64,000 nucleotides of DNA from Pseudidiomarina atlantica. Lineage in GTDB: Bacteria; Pseudomonadota; Gammaproteobacteria; Enterobacterales; Alteromonadaceae. The stretch lies in assembly GCF_000753735.1 (NCBI RefSeq), contig NZ_JPIN01000007.1, forward strand, positions 176,504 to 240,503. Reading direction: 5' to 3'. Under the pieces are notes generated by a model. That model saw nothing but the letters and a program-made list of their open reading frames with translations, was not told the origin of the DNA and ran no database searches. How positions within the stretch are numbered: position 1 is the stretch's first letter; each line of letters opens with the position of its first letter. Made by a program: the position numbers and the translations under genes. This document shows positions 1-10,646 of the stretch, one piece after another.

Positions 1-909
1 CAGCAAGTTGGCAATGATAGTGCGCTTGAGCCATTAGTAAAATTGCTTAGTGAGGCGAGTGTGCAAATCGAGGAAGCTGCGCGAGAACTGCGTCATTACA
101 GTGACGCCATTGATTTGGACGAAAGCTCTTTGGTTGCCGCTGAACAGCGTGTGACGCAAGCGATACAACTTGCTCGCAAACACCAGCTTGAACCGCAAGC
201 ACTGCCACAACTGCAACAACAGCTCACCGCTGAGCTCGAGGCTTTAATGGCAACTGAAACGGAGCTTGCTGCATCAGATGAAGCCGTTCAAGCAGCGGCA
301 AAAACTTACCGCGCAACGGCCAAGAAGTTAAGTCAACAACGCCAGCAGGCGGCACAAGAGCTTAGCGAACAGATTTCAGCGTCCATGCGCGGCTTAAATA
401 TGCCACATGGTCGATTTGTCGTTGCGGTAGAGCACGATGAAAAAGCGCCGGCGACCAAGCTGGGTACGGATCAAATTAGCTTCCAAGTCACGACCAATCC
501 TGGACAACCCTTGCAGTCCCTTGCAAAAGTAGCCTCTGGTGGCGAGCTGTCGCGTATTAGCCTTGCGATTCAAGTCATTACCGCAGCACAAATGACAACG
601 CCTACCCTCATGTTTGATGAGGTCGACGTAGGTGTCAGCGGTGCTACTGCAGCGACCGTCGGTAAGCTTTTACGTCAGTTGGGCCAAGCGGCACAAGTAA
701 TCTGTGTAACTCACCTACCGCAAGTCGCTGCCCATGCGCACCAGCAAATGCAAGTTGAGAAAACAACCGATGGTGAAACTACCGAAACCCGCATGACAGC
801 TTTGGACCATGACAATCGTGTCATTGAGCTGGCACGTTTGCTGGGCGGTGACAAAGTCACGGACACCGCTAAGGCAAATGCGCGAGAATTGCTAGCAACG
901 GCAAGCTAA
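1..909 (+). CDS. recN: DNA repair protein RecN, 3' part (5' end outside window)
   Basis: The reading frame is open from the first base, so the gene starts upstream of the window; about 302 C-terminal residues of a family usually near 555 are seen. RecN is an SMC-like ATPase that acts at double-strand breaks during recombinational repair. The visible part begins in the coiled-coil region (glutamine- and alanine-rich heptads), followed by the C-terminal ATPase lobe with the ABC-type signature ASGGELSR near base 540 and the Walker B strand LMFDEVDVG near base 610. A conserved histidine switch (CVTHLPQVAAHA) follows. bamE comes next on the same strand, as in many gammaproteobacteria. No LexA box can be judged because the promoter lies outside. 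Confidence 0.97.
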   Translation, partial: QQVGNDSALEPLVKLLSEASVQIEEAARELRHYSDAIDLDESSLVAAEQRVTQAIQLARKHQLEPQALPQLQQQLTAELEALMATETELAASDEAVQAAAKTYRATAKKLSQQRQQAAQELSEQISASMRGLNMPHGRFVVAVEHDEKAPATKLGTDQISFQVTTNPGQPLQSLAKVASGGELSRISLAIQVITAAQMTTPTLMFDEVDVGVSGATAATVGKLLRQLGQAAQVICVTHLPQVAAHAHQQMQVEKTTDGETTETRMTALDHDNRVIELARLLGGDKVTDTAKANARELLATAS

Positions 910-1026
910 TAGGGAACCATCACTATCGATGTCTGTCTATCTGGTCGACAAGGCTAGTTATTCGAAGCTGCATTGTTTATTATCAATAACTAGTATTTAC
1001 ATCAACTAGAAGTAACAAGACTATTT

Positions 1027-1374
1027 ATGAAAAAATTATTGATTGCCGGCATGGTGATCGCGCTCAGCGGTTGCTCCGTATTTGAAGGACTGGTGTATCG
1101 CATCGATGTACCGCAAGGAAATTACCTTGAGCAACGCGATGTTGACCAACTCCGTATTGGCATGACCAAAGAGCAAGTCAATTACGTGCTCGGTGCGCCT
1201 GTTGCCGACAACGTCTTTGCTAGTGACACTTGGTATTACGTATTCAATATGGAATCTGGTCGCGGCGATGACTACCGTCGCGCGATTACATTAACCTTTG
1301 AGAACGACAAGCTGGCAAGCTACGAAGGCGATTTTGACCGCCCGAAAAACTTCGATACGCCGCTGGATCAATAA
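1027..1374 (+). CDS. bamE: Outer membrane protein assembly factor BamE (SmpA)
   Basis: 115-residue lipoprotein of the BAM complex, which folds and inserts beta-barrel proteins into the outer membrane. The N-terminus is a lipoprotein signal (MKKLLIAGMVIALSGC) with the lipobox LSGC, so Cys16 should be lipidated. The mature part carries the family's GxxxxxV/I...GxP pattern: IGMTKEQVNYVLGAP, then WYYVF. Length matches the family. It follows recN after a 117-bp gap, a conserved arrangement. No strong Shine-Dalgarno sequence precedes the ATG, but no other start is plausible because the signal peptide begins there. Confidence 0.96.
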   Translation: MKKLLIAGMVIALSGCSVFEGLVYRIDVPQGNYLEQRDVDQLRIGMTKEQVNYVLGAPVADNVFASDTWYYVFNMESGRGDDYRRAITLTFENDKLASYEGDFDRPKNFDTPLDQ

Positions 1375-1425
1375 TTAGGCCGTTGCCAGCGCACTTCCAA
1401 AATTTTAACGCTACATGGGGAGTGT

Positions 1426-4164
1426 ATGGACGCAAGCAACAGCCTTGATCTATTCACTGATATCATTCAAAGCCCTACCGACCATCGCCATTACGCGATG
1501 GTCGAGCTTGATAATGGCTTGCGTTGCACCCTCATCCACGACCCCCAAGCTCAACAGAGTACAGCAGCTCTAGCTGTCGCTGCAGGACACTTTCAAGACC
1601 CTGAAGATACGCAAGGCCTAGCTCACTTTCTCGAGCACATGCTGTTCCTAGGAACCAAAGATTTTCCGCAAGCCACCGCTTACCAAGATTACATCCATCA
1701 GCATGGCGGTAATCATAACGCTTGGACCGGAACAGAATACAGTAGTTATTATTTTCACTGCGATGCTAACGCTTTTGTTGGCGCACTCGAACGCTTCTCG
1801 CGGTTTTTTTACCAGCCACTCTTTAAACATGAATGGATTGCCAAAGAAATTCAAGCTGTTGAAGCTGAATATCGGCTCAAGCGTAATGATGAACTTAGAA
1901 GACTCTATCAGGTTCATAAAGCGACCGCCAATCCAGCTCATCCATTTCGTAAATTCTCCGTGGGAAATCTTGACACCTTGAGCCCCAATGGCACAACGAC
2001 GCATCTTGAACAGCGTCTGCGTGAGTTCTTTCAACAATGGTATCGTGCCAATCGCATGACATTGGTATTAGCTGGGCCGCAGTCACTGACCGACTTAGCT
2101 CAACTTGCCCAGCAACACTTCGCCGCCATTCAAGGCAATGGTCCCGAGAAAGCGGCGTTAACACAACCCCTATATTTACCCGAACAGCTAGGGATTCGTT
2201 TGAACGTGCGTCCCCTCAAAGACGCCAGACGTTTGATCCTCGCTTTTGCCCTACCGGGCATTGACGCTGATTATCGCAACAAAACGACAAGCTTTATCGC
2301 CCACATGCTTGGCTATGAAGGACCTGGTAGTCTGTACGCCGAATTACATAGACGCAATCTCATCAATAGCCTGTCAGCCGGCGGCGGCATTAGTGGAAGT
2401 AACTTTAAAGACTTTAATATCAACATGCAGCTAACCGATACAGGGATGCACGCGATTGATACTATCGTCGAACAAGTTTTTGCGGCCATTCAGTTGATCC
2501 GCGACCAAGGACTTGAAGACTGGCGCTATGCGGAACGTCAAACGGCGATAGCAAATGCCTTTCGCTACCAAGAACCGGCTCGCACCAGCGACCTAGCACC
2601 ACAACTTGCGATCAATATGCATCATTATGCGCCGCAAGATGTGATTTTTGGCGATTACCGAATGGATGGACTGGATCTACAACAAGCACAGCGCTTGCTG
2701 GGGCACATGACGCCAGATTACCTGCGCGTAACACTGATCCATAAAGAGGTAGAGGTCGATAGTTTTGAGCCGCTCTATGGTACGCACTATCAATTTCAGC
2801 CGATTTCCGTAGCGCAGCAACAGTTGTGGCATAAACCCTCGGCGACTTGGGCGAAATTGGCGCAGCCGAACCCCTATCTCCGCGAGCTTGGCGCACTCGC
2901 TGAAATTGAGAGCCCACAGCATCAGCTTCCGCAGTTTGAACTCATCGAGTCGGGGCTTACTCTTTGGTGGTTGCACGACCCCGATTTTCGCGCGCCGAAA
3001 GCGCATATATACAGCCAATTTACTCTGCCCAATGCAACTGCTTCAGCCCATCACTATGCCTGCGCAAGATTGTGGGCTGAACTGATGATAGACAGACTTA
3101 ATGAGGCCTGTTATGACGCCGAAATCGCTGGGCTACATTTTAATATCTATCCCCAACAGTACGGCTTAACCTTGCATGTCAGCGGCTACTCGCCGGGCGT
3201 TGTGAAGCTTACAGAGCATCTACTTGCGGCATTTAAAACAACGCATTTTAATACGGAACGTTGGCAGGATATTCAGCAAAAGTTAACCGCCAATTGGCAG
3301 TCTGCGCTGGCGAATAAGCCTTTGAATTTGTTGTTCGCACGCTTGAACGTCTTACTCCAACCGCACATGTACTCGCTTACGGATTTAGCGAACGCGCTTG
3401 GCAATTTAAGTGAAGCTGATTTTGCCCACTGGCAAAGCACCTTATTTGAAACTGCAGAATTAAAAATATTTGCCCATGGTGACCTCCCGCGCACAACAGT
3501 AGCTCCTTTATTACTGCGAGCGCAGCAGGAGTTCGTTTTGACCAACGGACTGCAGGAAAGTATCCCCCCTACCCGTTCAATACAGAACTTGAAGCAAGAG
3601 GGGCGCTGGCAAATCCGCGGTAACTTGCAGACGCGACACAGAGACCATGCAGCAATGCTGGTCATCCAAACGGCGGGTAGTAGCATTCTTGAGCAAACAA
3701 CGCTGTTACTGCTGAATCAGTTTATCCAACCACATCTGTTTAACCAGTTGCGCACTCATGAGCAGCTTGGCTATTTAGTCGGTAGTACTTATATGCCGAT
3801 CGAACAACGCCCACAGTTGTTACTCTATGTGCAATCAAGCCAGTATGATAGTCAGCATTTATGCGAGCGAATTGAGCATTTTCGCAGCACGTTTATTGCA
3901 CAATTAGCTGACTTGGCGGGTGAATTGCCTAAAATCCAAAACTTTCTTGTGCAAAAATTACGCGAACCAGACGTCAACTTACGCTTGCGTAGTCAACGAT
4001 TGTGGACCTGTATTGCAGCCCCCAACGTTACCTTCGATAGACTCGAAAAAATAGCGCAAACCCTTGAAAAAAATGATAGTTATTTCTTCTTGAATGAGAT
4101 TCGTAAGGTCCTGAATGCAACCGAACAGCAAGGCTTTCTGTCAGCGACTCCTAAAGGGCTTTGA
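1426..4164 (+). CDS. M16 family zinc metallopeptidase (insulinase / protease III type)
   Basis: 912 residues, the size of protease III (Pitrilysin) and insulinase-type enzymes. The inverted zinc motif HxxEH is at residues 67-71 (HFLEH, with Glu70 as catalytic base), and the third zinc ligand is probably Glu148 in AVEAEY, about 80 residues on, as in insulinase. Middle and C-terminal M16 domains follow, including the QLGYLVG segment around residue 785 that is typical of the inactive half. No clear signal peptide is visible, although pitrilysin itself is periplasmic, so the location is unclear. The ATG follows a GGGGAG ribosome site. Family role: degradation of oligopeptides held in the chamber formed by two halves. 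It may be co-transcribed with the GGDEF/EAL gene downstream. Confidence 0.93.
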   Translation: MDASNSLDLFTDIIQSPTDHRHYAMVELDNGLRCTLIHDPQAQQSTAALAVAAGHFQDPEDTQGLAHFLEHMLFLGTKDFPQATAYQDYIHQHGGNHNAWTGTEYSSYYFHCDANAFVGALERFSRFFYQPLFKHEWIAKEIQAVEAEYRLKRNDELRRLYQVHKATANPAHPFRKFSVGNLDTLSPNGTTTHLEQRLREFFQQWYRANRMTLVLAGPQSLTDLAQLAQQHFAAIQGNGPEKAALTQPLYLPEQLGIRLNVRPLKDARRLILAFALPGIDADYRNKTTSFIAHMLGYEGPGSLYAELHRRNLINSLSAGGGISGSNFKDFNINMQLTDTGMHAIDTIVEQVFAAIQLIRDQGLEDWRYAERQTAIANAFRYQEPARTSDLAPQLAINMHHYAPQDVIFGDYRMDGLDLQQAQRLLGHMTPDYLRVTLIHKEVEVDSFEPLYGTHYQFQPISVAQQQLWHKPSATWAKLAQPNPYLRELGALAEIESPQHQLPQFELIESGLTLWWLHDPDFRAPKAHIYSQFTLPNATASAHHYACARLWAELMIDRLNEACYDAEIAGLHFNIYPQQYGLTLHVSGYSPGVVKLTEHLLAAFKTTHFNTERWQDIQQKLTANWQSALANKPLNLLFARLNVLLQPHMYSLTDLANALGNLSEADFAHWQSTLFETAELKIFAHGDLPRTTVAPLLLRAQQEFVLTNGLQESIPPTRSIQNLKQEGRWQIRGNLQTRHRDHAAMLVIQTAGSSILEQTTLLLLNQFIQPHLFNQLRTHEQLGYLVGSTYMPIEQRPQLLLYVQSSQYDSQHLCERIEHFRSTFIAQLADLAGELPKIQNFLVQKLREPDVNLRLRSQRLWTCIAAPNVTFDRLEKIAQTLEKNDSYFFLNEIRKVLNATEQQGFLSATPKGL

Positions 4165-4216
4165 CAGCATCGAAAATATTCGTTAATTTGTCTCAAACAT
4201 AACAAAAATAAGAGTT

Positions 4217-6910
4217 GTGGCCGAACACAACCCAACATCAGGAACCCCAGTGCATCTCAAACAACGATTTAGCAAGTTGTGGTTGTTGAGCACCCAACGG
4301 CTTAGCCAATTGGGATGTCTGAGTGTTGCCGCACCTTGGTTGATGTTATTATTTGTCATGGTGCCTGCCTTCGCATCACAGCCGCAGCTCGACAACAGTT
4401 GGCGCGTGGAACTCATCAGCTTACGTATTGCAAATGAACCGATTAGTGCTGATGAACTCGATAAGCGCAATAAAGCACAGCTCTACAACGCTGATACGCT
4501 ATTCCTGCCTGACCTCGACAAAGCTTTTACGATTGAATTTGGTGCGCCCTATGCGCCAGCTGCGCAACGCCTTTACTATCGCTACAAGTTAGAAGGCTTT
4601 GACAAAGATTGGGTTTACACTGACGCGGAATATCGCCGAGCTACTTACACCAATCTCGATTTCGGTGCCTATCAGTTTGTCGTCGAAGCTTCACCCAATG
4701 GTGAGGTATGGCTTGGCGAACGTCGTATCGATGTCAACGTTGCCGCTCCCCTCTGGCTGTCCCCCTGGGCGATTGCACTTTACGCAGCTATGCTACTCGG
4801 CATTCTGATTGCCTTTGGCACGACCTTAAGCGCACGGCGCCAAGCATTACATTTGTTACGTGATAGTGAAGAGCGCCTCAAGCTAAGCTTGTGGGGTAGC
4901 GGCGATCAATTATGGGACTGGCATATCAATAACGACGACCTACATCGACACAATACCTGGCGGCATTTGAAGAAATTCCCCGAAGACGGTATTCGCGCCG
5001 GCATCGGTCATAGTAAAACCAACATCCATCCGCAAGACATCAAGAAGGTTCAGCGTACCTTGCAGGATTACCTTGACGGGCGCACTGATCATTACGAGCA
5101 AACCTATCGCGTTGCCTCTGATAAGGGCTGGGTATGGGTGCTCGATCGCGGCAAGATTGTCGCCTACGATGATCGACAACAACCCCTGCGCATGACGGGT
5201 ACGCTCAAAGACATTACACCGCTCGTAAAAGCCGAAGAGCGCTTGAAAATGTTGGCAGCGTCGATTACCAATATTTCGGACGGCGTATGCATCTACGATC
5301 ATGAATTTAAGGTCGTTGAGACCAACCAGTCGTTCAGTAAAATTACTGGGTATAGTCGAGAAGATATGATTGGTCGAGCGCTACAGTTCACACTCTACAG
5401 CCCTGACTATCTCGACCAAATCAAGCAAATCGTTCAGCAACAAGGCAGCTGGCATGGCGAACTCGAAGATGTGCACAAAGACGGAACCATGTACCAAATC
5501 GAACTTACTTTCGATGCGATTTACGATGAGGGTAATGAAATTTCCTATTACGTTGCAACGTTCTCAGATATTACCGAGCGCAAAAATGCCGAACGCGAGT
5601 TGCGCCGCTTGTCGAATACGGACACGCTGACTGGACTACCCAATCGTTCCTACTTCCAAGTAAGCCACTCAAACCTAGTTCGCAAACGCATCATGCACGC
5701 GCTCTTGCTGTTTGACTTGGACGACTTTAAGAAAATCAACGACTCGCTCGGTCATGAAGTCGGTGATCACTTACTCATGCACGTTGCTGAGCGCGTTGCA
5801 GAAGTCGGTCGGCCACAAGATACTTTTTACCGCCTCGGTGGCGATGAGTTTATTCTATTACTTGAAGATACCGCAGACGTTCGTGTCATCACTAACGCAG
5901 CTAAACGCATTCTCGACTGTCTCGCACAACCGTTTCACATTAATGGCCATGATATTGTAGTGAGCAGCTCGATTGGGATCGTGGTTTACCCAAGCGATGG
6001 TCAATCGTCACAAGAATTACTGCAAAACGCTGATACCGCTATGTATCACGCGAAAAACGCGGGGGGTGCCGCGCATCAGTTCTTTAATGAATCTATGAAC
6101 AAAAACGCTGTGCGCCGCCTACAAGTCGAAAACCAGTTACGTCATGCACTGCGCAACAATTATCTGCAAGTCCATTACCAGCCTAAAGTATCCTTGCGCA
6201 CGCAAAAATTTGTCGGCTTGGAGGCCTTAGTGCGGTTAGAGTTACCTGACGTTGGTATCGTCAGCCCAGCCGAATTTATCCCGCTCGCCGAAGAAACCGG
6301 CCTGATCATTGAAGTGGGTGAACGTGTGCTACGACAAACTTGCCGCGACATGCGAGAGTGGGTCGAAGCCGGTGCGGTGCAGGGCCGTGTCGCGGTTAAC
6401 TTATCCGCCAAGCAGTTCCTGCAACCCGATTTAACCCAGCGCATCATGAGCATTCTCAAAGAGGAAGGGCTAAATCCGCAGTACCTTGAGCTCGAGATCA
6501 CCGAAGGTGTGGTAATGGATGATCCTGAACGTGCCATCGAAATCATGACCGAGCTTAATAACTGCGGCATTCATTTGGCACTTGATGATTTTGGAACGGG
6601 TTATTCATCATTAGCGTATCTGAAACGCTTCCCAATCCAGACACTCAAAATCGATAAAGCCTTCATCGATGATATCAACGGCGCCGAACGTGACCGCAAC
6701 ATGGTCGCGTCCATTGTCGCCATGGCACATAACCTTGGCTTAGACGTAGTAGCAGAAGGTGTCGTCGACCAAGAGCAAGCGGCAACTCTCAGCCACTTAA
6801 AATGTGAATTTGCCCAAGGTTACTTGTTTGCCCAACCATTGCGGCGCGAGCACTTCTTAGAGCACATCAGCACCACACTGGCGAGTCTGAAAACTAAACC
6901 GACAATTTAA
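4217..6910 (+). CDS. Membrane-bound Y_Y_Y-PAS-PAS-GGDEF-EAL cyclic-di-GMP enzyme
   Basis: 897-residue signalling protein. In order: a basic N-terminus and hydrophobic signal or anchor (to about residue 53), a periplasmic Y_Y_Y domain (about 95-165), a transmembrane helix (about 178-200), two PAS domains (about 218-345 and 345-465), a GGDEF diguanylate cyclase domain with intact GGDEF at 541-545, and an EAL phosphodiesterase domain with EAL at 669-671. The inhibitory site RxxD (RPQD) stands five residues before GGDEF. EAL signatures (VNLSAKQF, ELEITEG, DDFGTG) look intact, so both activities are possible. Y_Y_Y domains normally follow a beta-propeller, which is absent here. The start is uncertain: a GTG at 4217 is given, but a GTG at 4250 has a better AGGA ribosome site. 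Confidence 0.92.
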   Translation: MAEHNPTSGTPVHLKQRFSKLWLLSTQRLSQLGCLSVAAPWLMLLFVMVPAFASQPQLDNSWRVELISLRIANEPISADELDKRNKAQLYNADTLFLPDLDKAFTIEFGAPYAPAAQRLYYRYKLEGFDKDWVYTDAEYRRATYTNLDFGAYQFVVEASPNGEVWLGERRIDVNVAAPLWLSPWAIALYAAMLLGILIAFGTTLSARRQALHLLRDSEERLKLSLWGSGDQLWDWHINNDDLHRHNTWRHLKKFPEDGIRAGIGHSKTNIHPQDIKKVQRTLQDYLDGRTDHYEQTYRVASDKGWVWVLDRGKIVAYDDRQQPLRMTGTLKDITPLVKAEERLKMLAASITNISDGVCIYDHEFKVVETNQSFSKITGYSREDMIGRALQFTLYSPDYLDQIKQIVQQQGSWHGELEDVHKDGTMYQIELTFDAIYDEGNEISYYVATFSDITERKNAERELRRLSNTDTLTGLPNRSYFQVSHSNLVRKRIMHALLLFDLDDFKKINDSLGHEVGDHLLMHVAERVAEVGRPQDTFYRLGGDEFILLLEDTADVRVITNAAKRILDCLAQPFHINGHDIVVSSSIGIVVYPSDGQSSQELLQNADTAMYHAKNAGGAAHQFFNESMNKNAVRRLQVENQLRHALRNNYLQVHYQPKVSLRTQKFVGLEALVRLELPDVGIVSPAEFIPLAEETGLIIEVGERVLRQTCRDMREWVEAGAVQGRVAVNLSAKQFLQPDLTQRIMSILKEEGLNPQYLELEITEGVVMDDPERAIEIMTELNNCGIHLALDDFGTGYSSLAYLKRFPIQTLKIDKAFIDDINGAERDRNMVASIVAMAHNLGLDVVAEGVVDQEQAATLSHLKCEFAQGYLFAQPLRREHFLEHISTTLASLKTKPTI

Positions 6911-7104
6911 TGAGGTTGCCAAACGACATTGCCACGTCCAAGTGTGCGCAGCAGCAACATTCGTTTGTGGGACACAAAGAAAGGTAGCACTAGTGGACCC
7001 AATACTAGACCTGCAGCGCCCCAGCGCTTGGCTCCCATAGCGTTTTTTAAAGCTTGAATATACAGCAATAGCGCAGACAACATACAACACAGCGCAATGA
7101 ACAC
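6907..7104 (-). CDS. Small hydrophobic membrane protein downstream of fadJ
   Basis: 65 residues. Two hydrophobic stretches (residues 1-18 and about 30-42) flank a short basic loop, and the C-terminus is basic, suggesting one or two membrane helices. The start is put at a GTG (7104-7102) because GGAGG lies 8 nt upstream; a longer in-frame version from an ATG at 7155 has no such signal. It lies 58 bp downstream of fadJ on the same strand and may be the last gene of the fadIJ transcript. Its stop overlaps the stop of the convergent GGDEF/EAL gene by 4 bp. No function is recognised. The case rests on the ribosome site and membrane-like composition. Confidence 0.5.
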   Translation of the reverse strand: MFIALCCMLSALLLYIQALKNAMGAKRWGAAGLVLGPLVLPFFVSHKRMLLLRTLGRGNVVWQPH

Positions 7105-7162
7105 AACGACAACCTCCAATCTAACAACGAGCGACGGTGAACCGCCGCTCCTCATTCAACAC

Positions 7163-9298
7163 TTAATCTTCAGGGTAGAACTTTTTCCCAGCATTTGCCA
7201 TATCCACCAGCAGCGGTGCTGGTTCATAACGGTCGCCATGCTGTTTGGCGTACGCACGTAACTGCCCTACGACTTCGGCGCAACCAAGGCTATCCACATA
7301 TCGGAAGGGGCCACCACGGAACGGTGGGAAGCCGATGCCGAAAATAGCACCGATGTCACCATCACGCGGACTGCGAATGATACCTTCAGCAAGACAGTAA
7401 ACAGCCTCGTTGAGCATCAAGAATACCGTTCGTTGTGCAATTTCAGCGCCGGTTAATTGAGCTTGCGGTTGCACACCGAGCAATTGATATACGCTACTAT
7501 CGACCTCTTTGCCGGGCTTTTTGCCTTGGTAGTCATAGAAGCCTTTCTTATTTTTCTTGCCTTTACGACCGTCATCTAACAATTTGCCGAAAGCATCCGG
7601 CGCGCGGAACCGATCACCCAGCTCATTCGCCATGATCGGAGCCACTTTCGATGCCACATCAATCCCCACTTCGTCCATCAGTTTCATCGGCCCTACTGGA
7701 AAACCGAACTTGACCAAGGCTTTGTCGACCACATCGATAGGTTCACCACCTAGCACTAAGCGCGCGGCTTCGTTCATGTACGGCGCTAAAATCCTGTTCA
7801 CATAAAAGCCTGCGCCATCTTTGACGACAATCGGAGTTTTGCCCTGACGTTTGGCCAATGCAACTGTGGTGGCAATGGTCGCATCTGAAGTTTTCTCATG
7901 GGTAATGATTTCTGCCAATGGCATTTTATCAACCGGCGAAAAGTAATGAAGTCCGATGACATTCTCCGGGCGCTCTGCCTTTGCCGCGATTTGCGTAATG
8001 GGCAAACTTGAGGTATTGGTTGCAAAAATCGTTTCTGGTTTAGCTACGGCTTCGATGTCAGCGACCATTTTCTGCTTCAATTCGAGATCTTCAAATACCG
8101 CTTCAATCACCATATCAACGCGTTCGAAACCACTATAATCGAGCGTACCGCTCAGCCGTAACATAGTTTTCTCAAGCTCCGCACGTGGCATGTGCTTGCG
8201 TTTCACTTTCTTGTTCAACAAGTCATAGCTGTAACGCATGGCATGCACAATACCTTGCTCTGCGATATCCTTTATACGCGCTGGAATTCCGGCTTTGACT
8301 GCGGTCACATAAGCAATACCACCACCCATTAAGCCACCGCCGAGCACACCAACTCGATGAACTTTTGCTGGCTGAGTGTCGCCGGCTCCAGTCTCTTTTT
8401 TCATCGCGGTGGTGGCAAAAAAGATATTGCGTAGTTGCTTCGACTCAGGAGTCATCGCCAGCGCACCAAACTGCTTGGCCTCGTAAGCGAGTCCCTCTTG
8501 GAAACCGTGATCAGCTCCGAAGGCAATAGTATCGATAATTTTATCCAGCGCTGGATAATTGCCTTTGGCTTTTGCCTGCGCCTGTTCACGCGCCTTTTTG
8601 AATATAATGCCGCGACCAAAACTGGTCTTTTCCAGCGCTTTCTCAAGCGTCGATAGCTTCGCTTTGCGTACGCGCGCTTTACCCGCTAGAGCTTGTTTAA
8701 CTGCTGCTTCAAGCAAGATACTGGCCGGTACCACATCATCAACAATGCCGAGTTTCTTGGCTTGTTTTGGGCGTAGCTGCTTACCGGTTAAAATCAACGG
8801 CAAAGCCTTTTGAATGCCGATCAAGCGCGGCAAACGTTGCGTGCCACCTGAGCCCGGTAATAAGCCAAGCTGTACTTCTGGTAAGCCAATCACGGTCTTG
8901 TCACTATCGGTACAGACACGATAATGACACGCCATTGCTAACTCTAAGCCGCCACCAAGACAGGCGCCATCAATGGCAGCTACTACCGGCACTTTGAGTT
9001 GCTCGATGCGATCAAACATCGCCTGCCCTTGGCGCGCTAAGCTTTCTGTATCAGCTGCTGTCTCACAAGCATCGATCATGCTGATATCTGCGCCAGCAAC
9101 GAACGATCCGGGTTTGTCGCTGATTACCACCACGCCTTTCAGATCTTTTTCTTGTTCGAGCTGGGCTAAAACCTTGCTCACTTCATCGGCGAAACTAGCC
9201 TTTAAGGTGTTCATTGATTCGCCAGGCACGTCAATATGAATGACAGCGATGCCATCTTCGCGAGTTTCTAAAGTAAATGCGCGTTGCGAGTCATTCAT
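7163..9298 (-). CDS. fadJ: Fatty acid oxidation complex alpha subunit FadJ
   Basis: 711 residues, the FadB/FadJ size. The N-terminal crotonase domain (about 1-190) carries the oxyanion and glutamate motifs [12 protein letters not shown] and [16 protein letters not shown]. The 3-hydroxyacyl-CoA dehydrogenase part follows, with the dinucleotide fold [11 protein letters not shown] near residue 310 and the catalytic-histidine motif [10 protein letters not shown]. It performs the hydration and NAD-dependent oxidation steps of beta-oxidation in a complex with FadI. FadJ rather than FadB is called because its partner is FadI-like and precedes it. The start is the ATG at 9298, which shares a base with the fadI stop (TAATG) and has GGAGG 9 nt upstream inside fadI. 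An upstream in-frame start would overlap fadI. Confidence 0.96.
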   Translation of the reverse strand: MNDSQRAFTLETREDGIAVIHIDVPGESMNTLKASFADEVSKVLAQLEQEKDLKGVVVISDKPGSFVAGADISMIDACETAADTESLARQGQAMFDRIEQLKVPVVAAIDGACLGGGLELAMACHYRVCTDSDKTVIGLPEVQLGLLPGSGGTQRLPRLIGIQKALPLILTGKQLRPKQAKKLGIVDDVVPASILLEAAVKQALAGKARVRKAKLSTLEKALEKTSFGRGIIFKKAREQAQAKAKGNYPALDKIIDTIAFGADHGFQEGLAYEAKQFGALAMTPESKQLRNIFFATTAMKKETGAGDTQPAKVHRVGVLGGGLMGGGIAYVTAVKAGIPARIKDIAEQGIVHAMRYSYDLLNKKVKRKHMPRAELEKTMLRLSGTLDYSGFERVDMVIEAVFEDLELKQKMVADIEAVAKPETIFATNTSSLPITQIAAKAERPENVIGLHYFSPVDKMPLAEIITHEKTSDATIATTVALAKRQGKTPIVVKDGAGFYVNRILAPYMNEAARLVLGGEPIDVVDKALVKFGFPVGPMKLMDEVGIDVASKVAPIMANELGDRFRAPDAFGKLLDDGRKGKKNKKGFYDYQGKKPGKEVDSSVYQLLGVQPQAQLTGAEIAQRTVFLMLNEAVYCLAEGIIRSPRDGDIGAIFGIGFPPFRGGPFRYVDSLGCAEVVGQLRAYAKQHGDRYEPAPLLVDMANAGKKFYPED

Positions 9299-10608
9299 TA
9301 TTCTGCCTCCAAAATCATAGCTGTACCGAGACCACCCGCCGCGCAAGCAGTTGTCAGCGCAGTGCCACCACCACGGCGGCGCAGTTCATTTAGGGTTTGC
9401 GTAATCATGCGCGCGCCTGTTGCTGCAAACGGATGACCGTAAGCAATTGAACCACCGAGTACATTGAATTTGTCCATATCAATTTCGCCAATCGCTTCGC
9501 TGCGCCCCAACTCTTGCTCGGCAAAGGTTTTACTGGCAAACATCTTCACGTTCGCTAAGGTTTGCGCGGCAAAGGCTTCATGCATATCGATAAGATCCAG
9601 ATCGCTAAGCTTCATACCGGCACGATCTAATGCCAACGGCGTAGCGTAAGACGGCCCCATCAACATGTCTTTTTCGACACCGATGGCGGTAAATGCATAA
9701 CTCTTGATATAACCAAGGATATCGTAGCCGAGTGCTTTCGCTTTACTTTCCGTCATCAATAACACCGCTGCAGCGCCGTCGGTAAGCGGTGTACTATTCG
9801 CTGCGGTAACAGTGCCGTGCTTGCGATCAAACACTGGTTTCAACTTGGCGTAGCCCTCGAGCTTGCTGTCGCTGCGAATGGTGTTATCACGGCGCAAGAA
9901 ATCTTTGTAAGGTTCGGCATATGCGGTCATCACTTCAGCATCAAGCTTGCCAGCTTCCCATGCCTCGTGAGCAAGACTGTGCGAGCGATGCGCCAGCGCG
10001 TCTTGGTCAGCGCGAGCAATGCTGTGGCTCTTCGCCATTTGCTCGGCGGTATCGCCCATGGTCAAACCGGTGCTGTATTCTGCAACGGCTGGCGGCACTG
10101 GCAACAAGTCTTTAAAGCTGAGTCGTTTGAGAATCGCAAGACGCTGTCCCAGACTGCGCGCCTTATTCAAATCCACTAAGGCATGCGCAAGCTTGCGCGA
10201 TACCTGCACCGGCAATACCGACGATGAATCCGCGCCGCCCGCAATACCGCAGCTAATATTACCCGCAATCATTGCCTCGACGATGTTTGCAGTAGCCTGA
10301 AAACTGGTCGCGCAGGCACGTGAGATACTGTAAGCATCGGTTGCTACCGGCAGACTTGTACCCAACACAATTTCACGTGCAATGTTCGGCGCTGCCGGCA
10401 TTTGCACCACCTGGCCAAAGACGATTTGTTCGATTTCTTTGCCTTCTAGGCCGTATCGGTTGAGCAGCTCTTGCACCACCATTTTGCCCAAATCTAATGC
10501 GGGCACGCCGTGAAAATAGCTTGCTTGCTTCGCAAACGGCGTGCGCAAACCTGCAACCACCGCAATGCGGTCACCACTTGCCGTCTTCAATTGTTGACGT
10601 GAAGTCAT
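9298..10608 (-). CDS. fadI: Acetyl-CoA C-acyltransferase FadI
   Basis: 436-residue thiolase, the beta subunit of the FadIJ complex, catalysing the final thiolytic step of beta-oxidation. Thiolase landmarks are present: the nucleophile cysteine in SRACATS (about residue 100), HEAFAAQ near residue 345, the [10 protein letters not shown] histidine loop, and the second cysteine in TACAAGGLG near the C-terminus. The length fits FadI (436 in Escherichia coli) better than FadA (about 387). It is first in a two- or three-gene operon with fadJ. A ribosome site AGAGG precedes the ATG. The FadR-type operator 40 bp upstream suggests repression in the absence of long-chain acyl-CoA. Confidence 0.96.
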   Translation of the reverse strand: MTSRQQLKTASGDRIAVVAGLRTPFAKQASYFHGVPALDLGKMVVQELLNRYGLEGKEIEQIVFGQVVQMPAAPNIAREIVLGTSLPVATDAYSISRACATSFQATANIVEAMIAGNISCGIAGGADSSSVLPVQVSRKLAHALVDLNKARSLGQRLAILKRLSFKDLLPVPPAVAEYSTGLTMGDTAEQMAKSHSIARADQDALAHRSHSLAHEAWEAGKLDAEVMTAYAEPYKDFLRRDNTIRSDSKLEGYAKLKPVFDRKHGTVTAANSTPLTDGAAAVLLMTESKAKALGYDILGYIKSYAFTAIGVEKDMLMGPSYATPLALDRAGMKLSDLDLIDMHEAFAAQTLANVKMFASKTFAEQELGRSEAIGEIDMDKFNVLGGSIAYGHPFAATGARMITQTLNELRRRGGGTALTTACAAGGLGTAMILEAE

Positions 10609-10646
10609 AGTTAACTGCCTCTGTCGCTATTTAGAGTCCAACGCTT

